The notes beneath the pieces were generated by a model, which did no database searches, was not told the DNA's origin, and was given only the letters and a program-made list of their open reading frames with translations. This document shows, piece by piece, positions 1-11,105 of a stretch of DNA of 64,000 nt (within the stretch, counting starts at the first letter, position 1; each line of letters starts with the position of its first letter). The position numbers were made by a program, and so were the translations under genes. The stretch covers positions 1 to 64,000 of the forward strand of contig CAJXHI010000012.1 of the NCBI GenBank assembly GCA_913051655.1, given 5' to 3'. The DNA comes from an uncultured Alphaproteobacteria bacterium (GTDB taxonomy: Bacteria; Pseudomonadota; Alphaproteobacteria; Rhodobacterales; Rhodobacteraceae).

Positions 1-1190
1 CGATGATGAGTGAGGGCGAGATGTGCAAGCTCATGGCCGCTTCATACTGGAACTGACTAAACATCATGTTTGACACGGTATTCGAGCCTGCGATAAACGC
101 ACCTAGGGCACCGATGGTTGAGCTGATCAGCGGAAAGGCGCTGCCAAACGTGCCTGCAAACAACTCAGCACTGGCAACTGGCATACTCGCGACATCGGAT
201 AGATTGACCCCAGAGTTGATAAAAATCCGAACCATAGGGATGGTAAAAATAAGCACAAACCCAGCGCTTAAGACGGTTTTGCTTGATTCGCTCAAAGCAT
301 CACCCAGCGCACGCGTTGGATTTTTAGTTTGCACAAAAGCTGCAATTAAGGCGCTGATTAACAACAGGCCGCCGGGCAAGTATAAAGGACTAAAACCTGC
401 ACTGATATCGGCCTCGCCCAAAATCGTATTAAAGTCTAGCGTGGCGCTGCTGAGCAAGTCCTTAAAGTCAGCAAACATTCTCGAACACACCAGTAACAGC
501 GCCACTAGCAAGTAAGGAAACCATGCCATCAGCGTAGACATGGTCTTGCCTGCTGGGGTGGCCACATCTTCTTTGCTGACCACCAGTTTACCCATCCAAT
601 CGCTTGGCCAGCTGCTTTTGGCTTCAAAGTCCCACGTGGTCTTTGGTACCAAAAATCCTTTTTTAGCCGCCTGAATGACAATCGCCACACTGACCAGTCC
701 ACCAATCAACGATGGAAATTCAGGACCCAAGAAAATACCCGTTAAAGTGTAAGGTACAGTGAAGGCCAACCCTGCAAAGATGGCAAAGGGCCAAATGGCT
801 AAGCCTTCTTTCCAGCTTTTATTTTTACCAAAAAAGCGGGTGAGCATCATCACCATCAGCAGCGGCATAAACGTCCCAATCACACCGTGAATGATCGCCA
901 CTTGGGTGGTAATCAGTTGTAAAAATTCTTCCCATTGCATGCCTTCTTGCGCCAGCAGCGCACTGATGGCCACGGTATCTAGACCCTTATTCACCCCAAT
1001 GACAATCGGCGTACCGACCGCCCCGAACGATACGGGCGTGCTTTGGATCATCATCCCCATAAGCACCGCACCCAATGCAGGGAACCCTATCGCGACCAGC
1101 AGCGGTGCCGCAATTGCAGCCGGTGTGCCAAAGCCCGATGCACCTTCCAAAAACGTACCAAAACACCATGCAATGATGATTAACGTAGAT
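1..1190 (-). pseudogene. lldP: L-lactate permease (LctP/LldP family), 5'-truncated; 3' end runs off the window edge
   Basis: Reverse-strand translation reads ...[64 protein letters not shown]..., typical LctP. The roughly 100 N-terminal residues expected are not found upstream of ~1190. Confidence 0.75.
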
Positions 1191-1581
1191 AATTCACTTA
1201 ATGAAATCGAAGCGGAGTTTGAATGCCAGCCTTTCAACAATGTTGAAGACTTTAAACCCTGTTCATGCTCTATTAGCCCACAAAAGGCTATTGGGCAAAA
1301 GTCTGTGTCAAATCGGATTTCGTTTCTTGTAGTCTTATTGTAGCTTTAATGACCTTATGCTAAACAGCCATTGCTCAGAAAGCAGGTAGCTTGGAAATCA
1401 GCCAGATAATCTGTTCCCAGAATAGCAGTGCCGCCAAAGAAATAATCGTTCTAGACGTCATAGTATATCGCTTGAAGTTTGATTCTAAATAGGCAAAAGA
1501 CCAGTCATCCACTTCCAGTCAAACAATTTTAATGTTTGTATGACAGTATGTCGGGTAAGTTCAGAAGGTCTACGACTCCTA

Positions 1582-1926
1582 ATGCAGATATTCAAAATAC
1601 TCCTTCCTAAGGAATGGCAAGAATTGCAGCGCGATGGGCAGACAGGTGGCGCACCCATCGACTTGAAAGACGGATATATTCATTTTTCCACCGCTGCACA
1701 GCTTCGCGAAACGGCTGCAAAACATTTTTCTGGAGAAAGCGAAATCTTTGTTTTGGCCTGTGATGCAAATCAAATGACCAGCGCATTAAAGTGGGAAGTA
1801 TCGCGTGGGTGGGATATGTTTCCGCATCTTTACGGACCTTTAGACATCCGCTCTGTCCTTTGGCATGAAGCGGTACCATTTACAGACGGTCAGCATCAGT
1901 TTTCAGCTAGGATACCGCTTACATGA
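1582..1926 (+). CDS. DUF952 domain-containing protein
   Basis: [16 protein letters not shown]...[20 protein letters not shown]...[19 protein letters not shown] matches the DUF952 pattern; internal ATG preferred over the ORF start at 1540. Confidence 0.85.
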   Translation: MQIFKILLPKEWQELQRDGQTGGAPIDLKDGYIHFSTAAQLRETAAKHFSGESEIFVLACDANQMTSALKWEVSRGWDMFPHLYGPLDIRSVLWHEAVPFTDGQHQFSARIPLT

Positions 1927-2975
1927 TGGAAAAGATCAGCCTTCGGTTATTGCGCGCGTTTGATCCCGAAGTTGCCCATTCTTTAGCAATCAAGGCGTTG
2001 CAAATGGGCCTCAGTCCAACAATACCCATTGCAACCTCAGCACGTTTAAAAACCAAAATTGCTGGGCTTTCACTGCCCAATCCCGTTGGATTAGCAGCTG
2101 GATTTGACAAAAATGTAACTGCCTTGAGCGGGCTATCGCGCTCGGGCTTTGGGTTTGTCGAAGTAGGGGCGGCCACCCCTCTTCCCCAGCCGGGCAATGC
2201 CAAACCACGGCTGTTCCGTCTGAGCGAAGACCGCGCTGTTATCAATCGTTTTGGATTTAACAACGATGGGATGGCGGCAATAGCAGAGCGTCTTTCAAAG
2301 CGCCCGAAAGGTTTAATCACTGGCCTCAACCTAGGGGCCAACAAAGCAAGCGATGATCGCGACGCAGATTTTGCCAAGGTCTTAGCGCATTGTGGGCCTT
2401 ATGTGGATTTTGCCACTGTGAATGTTAGTAGTCCAAACACAGAAAAGCTACGCGATTTGCAAGGAAAAGACGCGCTTGGTAAGCTTCTGGCTGGCGTTAT
2501 GAAGGCGCGTGCGGCACTGAAAGTACCAATCCCAATATTCCTTAAAATCGCCCCTGACTTGGATCAAGCTGCCTTACAAGAAATCGCCAAAGTTGCAATC
2601 GAACAAAACCTCGATGCTGTGGTTGCCACCAATACGACTTTGGCACGCGTCGGGTTAAAAAGCCATCATCGAGACGAAACAGGTGGATTATCGGGCAAAC
2701 CACTTTTTGTACGCTCCACCCGCATTCTGGCAGAGCTATCACATCTCTTGGCGGGCCGCGTTCCTCTGATCGGGGTTGGCGGCGTTTCAAATGCGCAGGA
2801 TGCCTATGACAAAATCTGCGCTGGAGCCTCAGCGGTGCAGCTTTACAGCGCTTTAGTTTATGACGGCGTGAGTTTGGTTGGAAAGATTGTCACTGATCTG
2901 GACCGTATTCTGGAAAGGCACGGCTTTGCCAGCATAGAGGATGCCGTTGGATGCAGGGTTCAGGAATTTAGATAA
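1923..2975 (+). CDS. pyrD: Dihydroorotate dehydrogenase (quinone), class 2
   Basis: 350 aa; [65 protein letters not shown] motifs; overlaps upstream stop. Confidence 0.97.
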   Translation: MMEKISLRLLRAFDPEVAHSLAIKALQMGLSPTIPIATSARLKTKIAGLSLPNPVGLAAGFDKNVTALSGLSRSGFGFVEVGAATPLPQPGNAKPRLFRLSEDRAVINRFGFNNDGMAAIAERLSKRPKGLITGLNLGANKASDDRDADFAKVLAHCGPYVDFATVNVSSPNTEKLRDLQGKDALGKLLAGVMKARAALKVPIPIFLKIAPDLDQAALQEIAKVAIEQNLDAVVATNTTLARVGLKSHHRDETGGLSGKPLFVRSTRILAELSHLLAGRVPLIGVGGVSNAQDAYDKICAGASAVQLYSALVYDGVSLVGKIVTDLDRILERHGFASIEDAVGCRVQEFR

Positions 2976-3076
2976 TACCGGCTTCAGCACATAAATCTTG
3001 GATAGAACATGGCAAGTCTCACGTCGTGCGCAGGAAATAAAATACGCATCGCCATCCAAATGCCAAGATGCTCGAA

Positions 3077-3943
3077 CTATGACATAAGTATCATGATGCA
3101 CAACCCATAAATAAAAAAGCTCACAGCTATCATATTACGTATCAAGGCGGTTTGCGTTGCACCTCGGAAAATGCCTTGTAACGCAAAGACCACCGACCAA
3201 ATCATGGGAGCCAGAACGATGTAGGGAAGAAACCGGATAGCTTCGATCTGAACTTCTGGCGATTTGGTAATAAGATGGATAATATTGTTGCCCAACAGTG
3301 CGAAAATCAGGGCTATCAAGGCGGAATTGGCCAACCAGCGCCTCAACTGCTAAGGTAATTCCATAAAGCGCATATGAGGCGGTCATCAAAAACCGTAGGA
3401 AAACTTGGTTCACAGTTAAACGCACATTCCCAAAGCGGGCTGCAATAAAGGTAAAGGAGACAACGACAACCTCAAACATCACAGTACGCAGCCAAATATC
3501 GAGTTTCATCGCGAAAATTTGTCTAATTTTTCTCTGGTCAAGTACCTCACCCCAAGCGTGGGCGGTATTGCTGAGAAGCGACTCTGTGCAAATGAATAGA
3601 CCAAATTGAAGCCTGGCGATCTCAGGAAATTCAGGGGAAAGCAAAAAGGCCGCAAAAAAAGCATTTCCTGAAAGATCAGAATACCAACGCCCGCCAAAAG
3701 AGCAGTAAGTAGCCATGATCCCCTAGCGCCCAACGATTGCGAGGTTGCGTCAGTGGTTGCCGTCCTAAGATGCCCAAAAACAAAAATAAAAAACTGATCA
3801 AAAGGGACACTAAAGAAACTTCACCTACTGGAGCGGGAGAATTAATTTAACCCAGAACAAAGGTATCAACAGCCACCAAGAGCAGTACGGTTGAATTTTC
3901 CAACACAATGGAAAGGGCAATTTTCAGAACGTGCGAGTGATTG
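3077..3943 (-). pseudogene. MATE family efflux transporter (NorM/DinF type), frameshifted pseudogene
   Basis: Reverse-strand fragments in different frames line up with MATE order: HSHVLKIALSIVLENSTVLLLVAVDTFVLG-stop; LDIWLRTVMFEVVVVSFTFIAARFGNVRLTVNQVFLRFLMTASYALYGITLAVEALVGQ; LRRWLANSALIALIFALLGNNIIHLITKSPEVQIEAIRFLPYIVLAPMIWSVVFALQGIFRGATQT. Confidence 0.85.
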
Positions 3944-3949
3944 ATATAC

Positions 3950-4486
3950 TCACGATGGAGTGCTTTTTTCAACGTTCAAAGGTTTTGGCATCAGGAAATG
4001 CCCTGTCGCTTGCGCAAAAATACGGTCACGATCGTTCTGCCATGCCTCAACAAACACCGAGGCATAACGCCGTCCAGAGCGCGTGATACGAGCCCGTGCG
4101 TAGGCATCACGCGGCAAACCAGAGCGCAAGTAATCTACAGTAAAATCAATGGTTTTCGGTAATTCGATATGCGCTGGGATCAACGTGTACTGTGTTGGCT
4201 TGGAGGATGCTTCGATTTCTTTACAAAGGCTTGACCAACTGAGTTCAATCACCCCCGATACTTCAAGAAAAGCAGCAATTACGCCCCCATGCAAAGCAGG
4301 TATCTCAGGATTGCCAATTAACTTTTCATCGTAGGACATGATCGCCGTCAGCTGATCCCCGCGCCGGTCAAAGACAATTCCCAAAAACTGGATATATGGG
4401 ATGGACCTGACCAGCGTGTGTAGTGCTTCGTCACGCCGTTCCTTTACAACCTGAACGGGTTCTCGGCGCGATTTCATCATGTTCAA
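3950..4486 (-). CDS. PaaI family thioesterase (hotdog fold)
   Basis: 178 aa; IQFLGIVFDRRGDQLTAIMSYDEKLIGNPEIPALHGGVIAAFLE hotdog HGG motif. Confidence 0.85.
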   Translation of the reverse strand: MNMMKSRREPVQVVKERRDEALHTLVRSIPYIQFLGIVFDRRGDQLTAIMSYDEKLIGNPEIPALHGGVIAAFLEVSGVIELSWSSLCKEIEASSKPTQYTLIPAHIELPKTIDFTVDYLRSGLPRDAYARARITRSGRRYASVFVEAWQNDRDRIFAQATGHFLMPKPLNVEKSTPS

Positions 4487-4926
4487 TTACCTGCGACAAA
4501 TGCACCCGTCGCCGCCGCAACAGGCCTATCATCATCATTATCTAACGCTAAGGCGCGTACAAATGCGACGCTGCGCGTCATGTTGTAACACGTCGCTTTT
4601 GCTCGGATTGTTTGCCATGGTGTTGCAGGACGCATGTAATCAACACGTAAATCAATGGTCGCAGTCAACCCTCTTTGCTCCGGATGGCTGATGACTGCCG
4701 CACCACAGCATGTGTCCAACAATGCAAAAACAGCACCTCCGTGAATGACCTTCGTTTTGGGGTCTCCGATAAATCTCTCATCATAATCCATGTGCATTTC
4801 CACAGTGCCCTCGCCAATGGTTTCAAACCAAATCCCCAATTCTTTAGCATGGGGAATGGCCTCAATGAACTGACGGGCATGGGCTTCATTACTTATGACC
4901 AAAATTACTCTCCCAGAAATTTTCAA
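4483..4926 (-). CDS. PaaI family thioesterase (hotdog fold)
   Basis: 147 aa; MHMDYDERFIGDPKTKVIHGGAVFALLDTCCGAAV...DLRVDYMRPATPW; overlaps the next thioesterase gene. Confidence 0.9.
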   Translation of the reverse strand: MKISGRVILVISNEAHARQFIEAIPHAKELGIWFETIGEGTVEMHMDYDERFIGDPKTKVIHGGAVFALLDTCCGAAVISHPEQRGLTATIDLRVDYMRPATPWQTIRAKATCYNMTRSVAFVRALALDNDDDRPVAAATGAFVAGN

Positions 4927-5015
4927 TACTATGCGCCCCTTTCGCGGGAAACCGCAAGGGCTGTGGTTGCCCTTCGGAAATCTTCGTCCTAACTTATAGC
5001 TAAGAGGAAGGATCC

Positions 5016-5402
5016 ATGGCCGAGATAAAACTAAGTTTCAAAGAAATGTGTGCGAAATTCACTGTGACACCGCGCACATTACGTTATTACGAATATATCG
5101 AACTTTTACAGCCGGAGAGAGAAGGGCGGTCGCGGTTTTACGGACCCCGCGAAGTTGCGCGTATGACGCTAATCCTGAGAGGGCGAAAGTTCGGCTTTCT
5201 TCTCGAAGAGTTGCGTCAATGGCTTGAAATATATGATGAAAAAGGTACTGTAGCACAGATGCAGGTGTTTAATGATCTGGCTGAGCGCAAAATCGTAGAA
5301 CTCAAGGAACAGCAAATCCAGCTTTCTCAAACCATTGAGGAGCTAAAAGAGTTACGCGTGAAAAGCGTTGCACTGGTCAAGAAAAATAATTTCCAAAGTT
5401 GA
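5016..5402 (+). CDS. MerR family transcriptional regulator
   Basis: FTVTPRTLRYYEYIELLQPEREGRSRFYGPREVARMTLILRGRKFGFLLEELRQWL: MerR winged-helix signature. Confidence 0.92.
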   Translation: MAEIKLSFKEMCAKFTVTPRTLRYYEYIELLQPEREGRSRFYGPREVARMTLILRGRKFGFLLEELRQWLEIYDEKGTVAQMQVFNDLAERKIVELKEQQIQLSQTIEELKELRVKSVALVKKNNFQS

Positions 5403-5485
5403 CGCAACGTTTAAATTACGTAAACTTTGGAGTTGCTGTAATTATAATTCTGCATCGTGCTCTTATTGCATCCTCGAGATAGAAA

Positions 5486-5908
5486 ATGACCGACGGTACA
5501 CACCTAACAATTCGGCAAATGTGTGACGAATTTAGCGTATCTGCACGCACCCTGCGCTTTTACGAGGCTCAAGAGCTTTTGTTTCCATTGCGTGTTGGGC
5601 AAAAACGCCTTTTTGATAAACGAGACTGCGCCAGAATGAAACTTATTGTGCGCGGTAAACGCTATGGTTTTTCGCTCGAAGAAATCCGTCAATTGTTAGC
5701 TCTCTATCGCTCTGGCGAGACGCAAAAAACCCAAATAATTAAAACCTATCAAATCGCTCAAGAACGGCTCGCCGATCTCATTTGCAAACGCGATGACCTT
5801 ACGCAGGTAATTCAAGAATTGCGTGAGCAGATAAAGTGGGGGGAAAATTTAATCAACGCATTGCCATCGGACAACGATAACAGTGTTACCGAAATTACAG
5901 AAATATAA
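5486..5908 (+). CDS. MerR family transcriptional regulator
   Basis: FSVSARTLRFYEAQELLFPLRVGQKRLFDKRDCARMKLIVRGKRYGFSLEEIRQLL; paralogous to the preceding gene. Confidence 0.92.
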   Translation: MTDGTHLTIRQMCDEFSVSARTLRFYEAQELLFPLRVGQKRLFDKRDCARMKLIVRGKRYGFSLEEIRQLLALYRSGETQKTQIIKTYQIAQERLADLICKRDDLTQVIQELREQIKWGENLINALPSDNDNSVTEITEI

Positions 5909-5917
5909 GAGAGACAA

Positions 5918-7699
5918 ATGCCAAGTTATACCGCACCAATTAGAGATATGGCTTTTATCTTAGAAAACGTTCTTGATGTCGTCCATTCAGACGTTCCCGG
6001 CTACGATGAACTAGAAACAGATTTTATTTCCGCTATTTTCTCCGAGAGCGCCAAACTTTGTGAGCAGATTTTAACACCCTTGAATACCACCGGGGATACT
6101 CAAGGTTGTCAGTTAGTCAATGGAGTCGTCCGCACACCAGAAGGATTCAAAGACGCCTTTGAGGTGGTCAAAGCCGGCGGTTGGCCTGGGCTTGATTGTG
6201 ATCCAGAGTATGGTGGTCAAGGCATGCCTTTTGTTCTAGCGAGTGCGGTAACAGAGATGTTTTCCTCGTCCAATATGGCATTCAGCATGTATCAGGGGCT
6301 GACCCATGGGGCCTACTCTGCGATCTATGCTCATGGAACGGAGCAACAAAAACAAACTTATTTGCCAAAAATGGTCAGCTGCGAGTGGACTGGCACCATG
6401 AATTTGACTGAACCGCATTGCGGAACAGATTTAGGTCTAATGCGGACTAAAGCGCGGCGTGAAACAGATGGGTCATATTCGATCAGCGGACAAAAGATTT
6501 TTATCTCTGCCGGCGAACATGATTTAGCCGAAAATATAATTCACCTAGTATTGGCAAAGATCGAAGGGGCACCAGAAGGGATCAAAGGCGTGTCACTCTT
6601 TATCGTTCCCAAATTTCTGGTGAATGAGAATGGCTCCCTTGGTCAACGTAACGCCCTATCCGCAGGAAAGCTAGAAGAAAAAATGGGTATTCATGGCAAT
6701 GCAACCTGCGTGATGAACTATGACGGTGCCACTGGGTTTTTAGTCGGCGAAGCGCACAAGGGCATGCGCGCGATGTTTACTATGATGAACGAAGCACGAC
6801 TTGGAGTTGGCGTGCAAGGATACGCCCAAGCCGAAGTCGCCTATCAAAACGCGCTGAGCTATGCCCAAGATCGCCTTCAAGGGCGCTCTGTGATTGGTGT
6901 GGAAAACCCCGATGGTCCTGCTGATCCTTTGATCGTGCATCCCGATATCCGACGGAATTTGATGGATCAGAAGAGCTTTGTCGAAGGAGCCCGCGCCTTT
7001 ACTCTCTGGGGCGCGCATCTAATTGACCGTCACCATCGTTTGAACGATAAAGCTGCCGACGGTCTGGTCAGCCTATTAACGCCAGTAATCAAAGGATTCT
7101 TGACTGACAAAGGTTTTGATATGTGTGTCCAGGCTCAGCAAGTATATGGCGGACATGGTTATATCGAAGAATGGGGCATGTCACAATTTGCCCGCGATGC
7201 CCGTATCGCGATGATTTATGAGGGGGCCAATGGCGTTCAAGCGCTTGACCTTGTGGGGCGCAAATTGGCGCAAGACGGGGGCAAACATGCCATGTCGTTC
7301 TTTGAACTGGTGCGGAATTTTATCTCTGAAAACGTTGAAGTATATGATAATTTTTACAAAGACTTTCTCGATCCGCTTGAGCAGGCTTCTAAAGATCTTA
7401 AGGCGGGGGCCATGTATTTTATGAACAATGGGATGAAGAATCCGAATCACGCTTTGGCAGGATCATATGATTTTATGCATATGTTTGGACACGTTTGCCT
7501 TGGACTGATGTGGGCGCAAATGGCAAAAGCCAGTTTTGACGCATTGGAAAAATGTATAGATGACGTTGCGTTTTATGAGACAAAGATTACGACGGGACGG
7601 TATTATATGCAGCGACAATTGCCGGCCACAGCCGTGCATCTCAAGCGCATAGAGTCCGGTGCAGATCCTGTTATGGCGCTGGGTGTAACCAATTTTTGA
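5918..7699 (+). CDS. Acyl-CoA dehydrogenase with C-terminal extension (~590 aa class; FadE / DmdC-like)
   Basis: [21 protein letters not shown]..., [62 protein letters not shown]. Confidence 0.93.
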   Translation: MPSYTAPIRDMAFILENVLDVVHSDVPGYDELETDFISAIFSESAKLCEQILTPLNTTGDTQGCQLVNGVVRTPEGFKDAFEVVKAGGWPGLDCDPEYGGQGMPFVLASAVTEMFSSSNMAFSMYQGLTHGAYSAIYAHGTEQQKQTYLPKMVSCEWTGTMNLTEPHCGTDLGLMRTKARRETDGSYSISGQKIFISAGEHDLAENIIHLVLAKIEGAPEGIKGVSLFIVPKFLVNENGSLGQRNALSAGKLEEKMGIHGNATCVMNYDGATGFLVGEAHKGMRAMFTMMNEARLGVGVQGYAQAEVAYQNALSYAQDRLQGRSVIGVENPDGPADPLIVHPDIRRNLMDQKSFVEGARAFTLWGAHLIDRHHRLNDKAADGLVSLLTPVIKGFLTDKGFDMCVQAQQVYGGHGYIEEWGMSQFARDARIAMIYEGANGVQALDLVGRKLAQDGGKHAMSFFELVRNFISENVEVYDNFYKDFLDPLEQASKDLKAGAMYFMNNGMKNPNHALAGSYDFMHMFGHVCLGLMWAQMAKASFDALEKCIDDVAFYETKITTGRYYMQRQLPATAVHLKRIESGADPVMALGVTNF

Positions 7700-7719
7700 A
7701 CCAGAAAGGGCATTTAAAT

Positions 7720-8868
7720 ATGGGACTGATGCAATCTAATTGGATGACGGACGAACACCAGATGTTGTCTGAAATGACAGCGAAATTTATCACCGAAGAA
7801 TGGTCCCCTCATTTTGAACGCTGGCGAAAAAATGGCGAAATGGATCGCGACACCTGGCGTCAGGCAGGAGAGCTTGGCCTCCTATGCCCCTCTATCCCGG
7901 AGGAATACGGTGGGCACGGCGGTGACTTCGGTCACGAAGCCGCAATTTTAATCGAGGGCAGCCGCGCTAACCTTGCCAGTTGGGGGCAAGGAATCCATTC
8001 AGGGATTGTAGCACACTACATCCTCGCTTACGGCACCGAGCAGCAGAAAAAACGACTTTTACCTAAAATGGCTACAGGCGAATTGGTCGGTGCGCTTGCA
8101 ATGACGGAACCGTCTGGGGGCTCAGATGTTCAGGCGATTAAGACAAAAGCGGTAAAAGATGGAAATGCGTATCGCCTGAGCGGTCAAAAAACTTTTATTA
8201 CCAATGGACAACACGCTAACATAATTCTTGTTGCGGCAAAAACCAATCCGCAGGAAAAAGCGAAAGGTACCACTCTTGTCATCTTGGAAACGGATGGTGC
8301 AGACGGTTTCACCCGAGGACGTAATCTGGACAAAATCGGGCTCAAGACGGCTGATACCTCTGAGCTCTTTTTTGATAATATCGAAGTTGCACCAGAAAAT
8401 ATTTTGGGTGGAGAAGAAGGGCAAGGTTTCTATCAAATGATGAGACAACTGCCCCAAGAACGTTTGATCATTGGCTGTGGTGCTGTAGGAGCAATGGAGG
8501 GAGCTGTTGCACGTACGATTGCCTATTGCAAAGAACGTGAGGCATTTGGCGGTCCCATTTTGCAGTTCCAGAACACAAAATTCAGACTCGCAGAGTGCAA
8601 AACAAAAACGATGGTATCTCGCGCTTTTCTTGATAATTGTATAGAGGAGCATTTGCGCGGGGATTTAACGGTAGATAAAGCAGCGATGTGCAAATACTGG
8701 CTTACTGACACGCAGGGGGAGGTGCTTGATGATTGCTTGCAGCTTCATGGTGGCTATGGATTTATGCAAGAATACGCAATCGCAGAAATGTGGACGGATG
8801 CGCGCGTCCAAAGGATTTACGGTGGAACTAACGAAATCATGAAAGAGCTGATCGCGCGCAATCTTTAA
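7720..8868 (+). CDS. Acyl-CoA dehydrogenase (~380 aa class)
   Basis: [63 protein letters not shown]. Confidence 0.95.
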   Translation: MGLMQSNWMTDEHQMLSEMTAKFITEEWSPHFERWRKNGEMDRDTWRQAGELGLLCPSIPEEYGGHGGDFGHEAAILIEGSRANLASWGQGIHSGIVAHYILAYGTEQQKKRLLPKMATGELVGALAMTEPSGGSDVQAIKTKAVKDGNAYRLSGQKTFITNGQHANIILVAAKTNPQEKAKGTTLVILETDGADGFTRGRNLDKIGLKTADTSELFFDNIEVAPENILGGEEGQGFYQMMRQLPQERLIIGCGAVGAMEGAVARTIAYCKEREAFGGPILQFQNTKFRLAECKTKTMVSRAFLDNCIEEHLRGDLTVDKAAMCKYWLTDTQGEVLDDCLQLHGGYGFMQEYAIAEMWTDARVQRIYGGTNEIMKELIARNL

Positions 8869-9122
8869 CAGGATGCAATAAGGAACGTTTCGATGCCTCA
8901 GGCGTTATTATTTAGACAGAGAAAAAATGCGTCCCTGCAAACCCACTCAACGCAGCCCAAAAGCGCGACTCTTCTTTTGACGCCCATCGGCACCGGCCTG
9001 TTGCGCAGTCTTAGGCTAAAATTTGATGTGTAATATCCGGAAACTTTTTTGATATTTCTTTGTAAAAATAATCTAAGGATGCAGTGCATACAAAATTGAC
9101 CAACGCCAGCACGGAGAAAAAA

Positions 9123-9755
9123 ATGGAATTATATTGTTTTGGCGAAAGTGGACATAGTTATAAAGCAGCTCTCGCACTGGAACTTGCAGGATGTGAATGG
9201 GAACCTGTTTTTGTCGATTTTTTTAGTGGAGAAACCCGAAGCGAATTGTATCGGCAAAAGATCAACAACATGGGCGAGGTACCTGTTTTGATTGATGGGG
9301 AAATAAAGCTCAGTCAGTCGGGCGTTATCCAGTCTTATATCGCAGAAAAGACTGGGCGCCATGGCGGGGAAGCGGGAGCGCAAAAAAATGAAATCCTACG
9401 CTGGATACTGTGGGACAATAGCAAATTTTCAATTACAATTGGGATGACCCGATTTCTTATGAACTTTGTTCCAGAACCACAACGCCCTGATGCCGTGATC
9501 AAATTTAATCAAAGCCGCTTAAAAATGGCCTATCGCGTTTTGAACGACGCCTTAGAGGGGCGCAGGTTTTTGGTGGGAAGCACTATTACGCATGCTGATA
9601 TGACTTGCTGTGGGTATTTATTTTACCCGGAACCATTCGGCTTTGATCGGACCGATTGGCCCAATATCGACCGTTGGCTGTCCAACATCTGTTCCACACC
9701 AGGCTGGAAGGCCCCCTATGATCTAATGCCCGGCAACCCTGCCGATCGCGCTTAA
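9123..9755 (+). CDS. Glutathione S-transferase family protein
   Basis: MELYCFGESGHSYKAALALELAGCEWEPVFVDFFSGETRSE...NNMGEVPVLIDGEIKLSQSGVIQSYIAEKTG: thioredoxin-like GST N-domain. Confidence 0.9.
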   Translation: MELYCFGESGHSYKAALALELAGCEWEPVFVDFFSGETRSELYRQKINNMGEVPVLIDGEIKLSQSGVIQSYIAEKTGRHGGEAGAQKNEILRWILWDNSKFSITIGMTRFLMNFVPEPQRPDAVIKFNQSRLKMAYRVLNDALEGRRFLVGSTITHADMTCCGYLFYPEPFGFDRTDWPNIDRWLSNICSTPGWKAPYDLMPGNPADRA

Positions 9756-9767
9756 AAGGAGAAGCTC

Positions 9768-10979
9768 ATGCAAGACGTATATATTTATGATGCTGTTCGG
9801 ACACCGCGCGGGAAAGGGCGTTCGGATGGGAGCCTTCATGAGGTAACAGCCCTCCGGTTATCGACAACCGCTTTAAACGCTATCAAGGAGCGTAACGATC
9901 TCCATGGGCATGCAGTTGAGGATGTGATCTGGGGCAATGTCACTCAAGTCGGGGAACAAGGGGCCTGTTTGGCACGCTCGGCCGTTTTAGCCTCTGATCT
10001 GGATGAAAGCATTCCTGGCCTCTCAGTAAACCGGTTTTGTGCCTCTGGCCTTGAAGCTGTAAATCTCGCCGCGAACCAACTACGGGGGGGGGCGGGTAAT
10101 GGATATATTGCCGGTGGCGTTGAAAGCATGAGCCGTGTCCCGATGGGAAGCGATGGGGGTGCGGTTGCCGTCGATCCATCATTTACATTTGATCAATATT
10201 TTGTACCCCAAGGGATTGGCGCAGACATTATCGCCACCGAATATGGGTTTAGCCGCGACACAGCAGATGAATTGGCCGTTGAAAGTCAAAAAAGAGCCAA
10301 AGCCGCATGGGATGACAGTCGGTTTTCCAAATCTATCGTTCCTGTCACCGATGTGAACGGCCTAACGATATTGGATTTCGATGAATTCATGCGACCCAAC
10401 ACAGATATGCAGTCTCTTGGCGCCTTAAAACCATCCTTCAAAGATCAGGGTGAAGTAATGCCCGGCTTTGATAAAGTGGCACTAATGAAATACCCCCATC
10501 TTGAAAGCATCAATCACATTCATCATGCGGGCAACAGTTCTGGTATAGTGGATGGCTCTGCAGCCATACTGATCGGCAACAGAGAATTTGGCGAAAAATA
10601 TGGTCTCAAACCGCGCGCACGCATCCGTTCAACCGCAAAAATTGGCTCTGATCCAACGATCATGCTGACAGGTCCTATTCCTGTTACTGAGAAAATCCTA
10701 AGTGAAAGCAGGATGATCATTGACGATATTGATCTTTTCGAGGTGAACGAAGCTTTTGCAAGCGTTGTCTTGCGCTTTGAGCAGGCCTTTAACGTCAATC
10801 ATGAGAAGGTGAACGTAAACGGTGGTTCAATCGCAATGGGCCATCCACTTGGTGCAACCGGCGCCATCATTCTTGGCACCTTATTGGATGAATTGGAACG
10901 CAGCGATAAGGAAACCGGACTTGCCACGCTATGCATTGGTTCTGGCATGGGTGCAGCAACGATTATTGAGCGCGTTTGA
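9768..10979 (+). CDS. Acetyl-CoA C-acyltransferase (thiolase, FadA-like)
   Basis: [23 protein letters not shown]...[12 protein letters not shown]...[18 protein letters not shown]...[13 protein letters not shown] thiolase signatures. Confidence 0.96.
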   Translation: MQDVYIYDAVRTPRGKGRSDGSLHEVTALRLSTTALNAIKERNDLHGHAVEDVIWGNVTQVGEQGACLARSAVLASDLDESIPGLSVNRFCASGLEAVNLAANQLRGGAGNGYIAGGVESMSRVPMGSDGGAVAVDPSFTFDQYFVPQGIGADIIATEYGFSRDTADELAVESQKRAKAAWDDSRFSKSIVPVTDVNGLTILDFDEFMRPNTDMQSLGALKPSFKDQGEVMPGFDKVALMKYPHLESINHIHHAGNSSGIVDGSAAILIGNREFGEKYGLKPRARIRSTAKIGSDPTIMLTGPIPVTEKILSESRMIIDDIDLFEVNEAFASVVLRFEQAFNVNHEKVNVNGGSIAMGHPLGATGAIILGTLLDELERSDKETGLATLCIGSGMGAATIIERV

Positions 10980-11105
10980 TGCCGCAAGTCACTGTGCTAC
11001 TACTAGCAAATAATCAAAGACGTGATCCTCCATCTGGTGCACGATTTTATTTCTCATAAAGGCGGTGCACGCGATGCAACCGCCATTTTCACACTGGAGA
11101 AAAAT

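Noticed and set aside
891-1343. 150 aa plus-strand ORF, and 66..515 plus-strand ORF
   Set aside because: Antisense to the lactate permease reading frame; translations show no family features.
8122-8652. 176 aa minus-strand ORF
   Set aside because: Fully antisense to a clear acyl-CoA dehydrogenase; low-complexity Cys/Phe-rich shadow translation.
8869-9122. Short ORF (MPQALLFRQRKNASLQTHSTQ...) between acyl-CoA dehydrogenase and GST genes
   Set aside because: ~47 codons, no family resemblance or other support; likely intergenic or minor decay.
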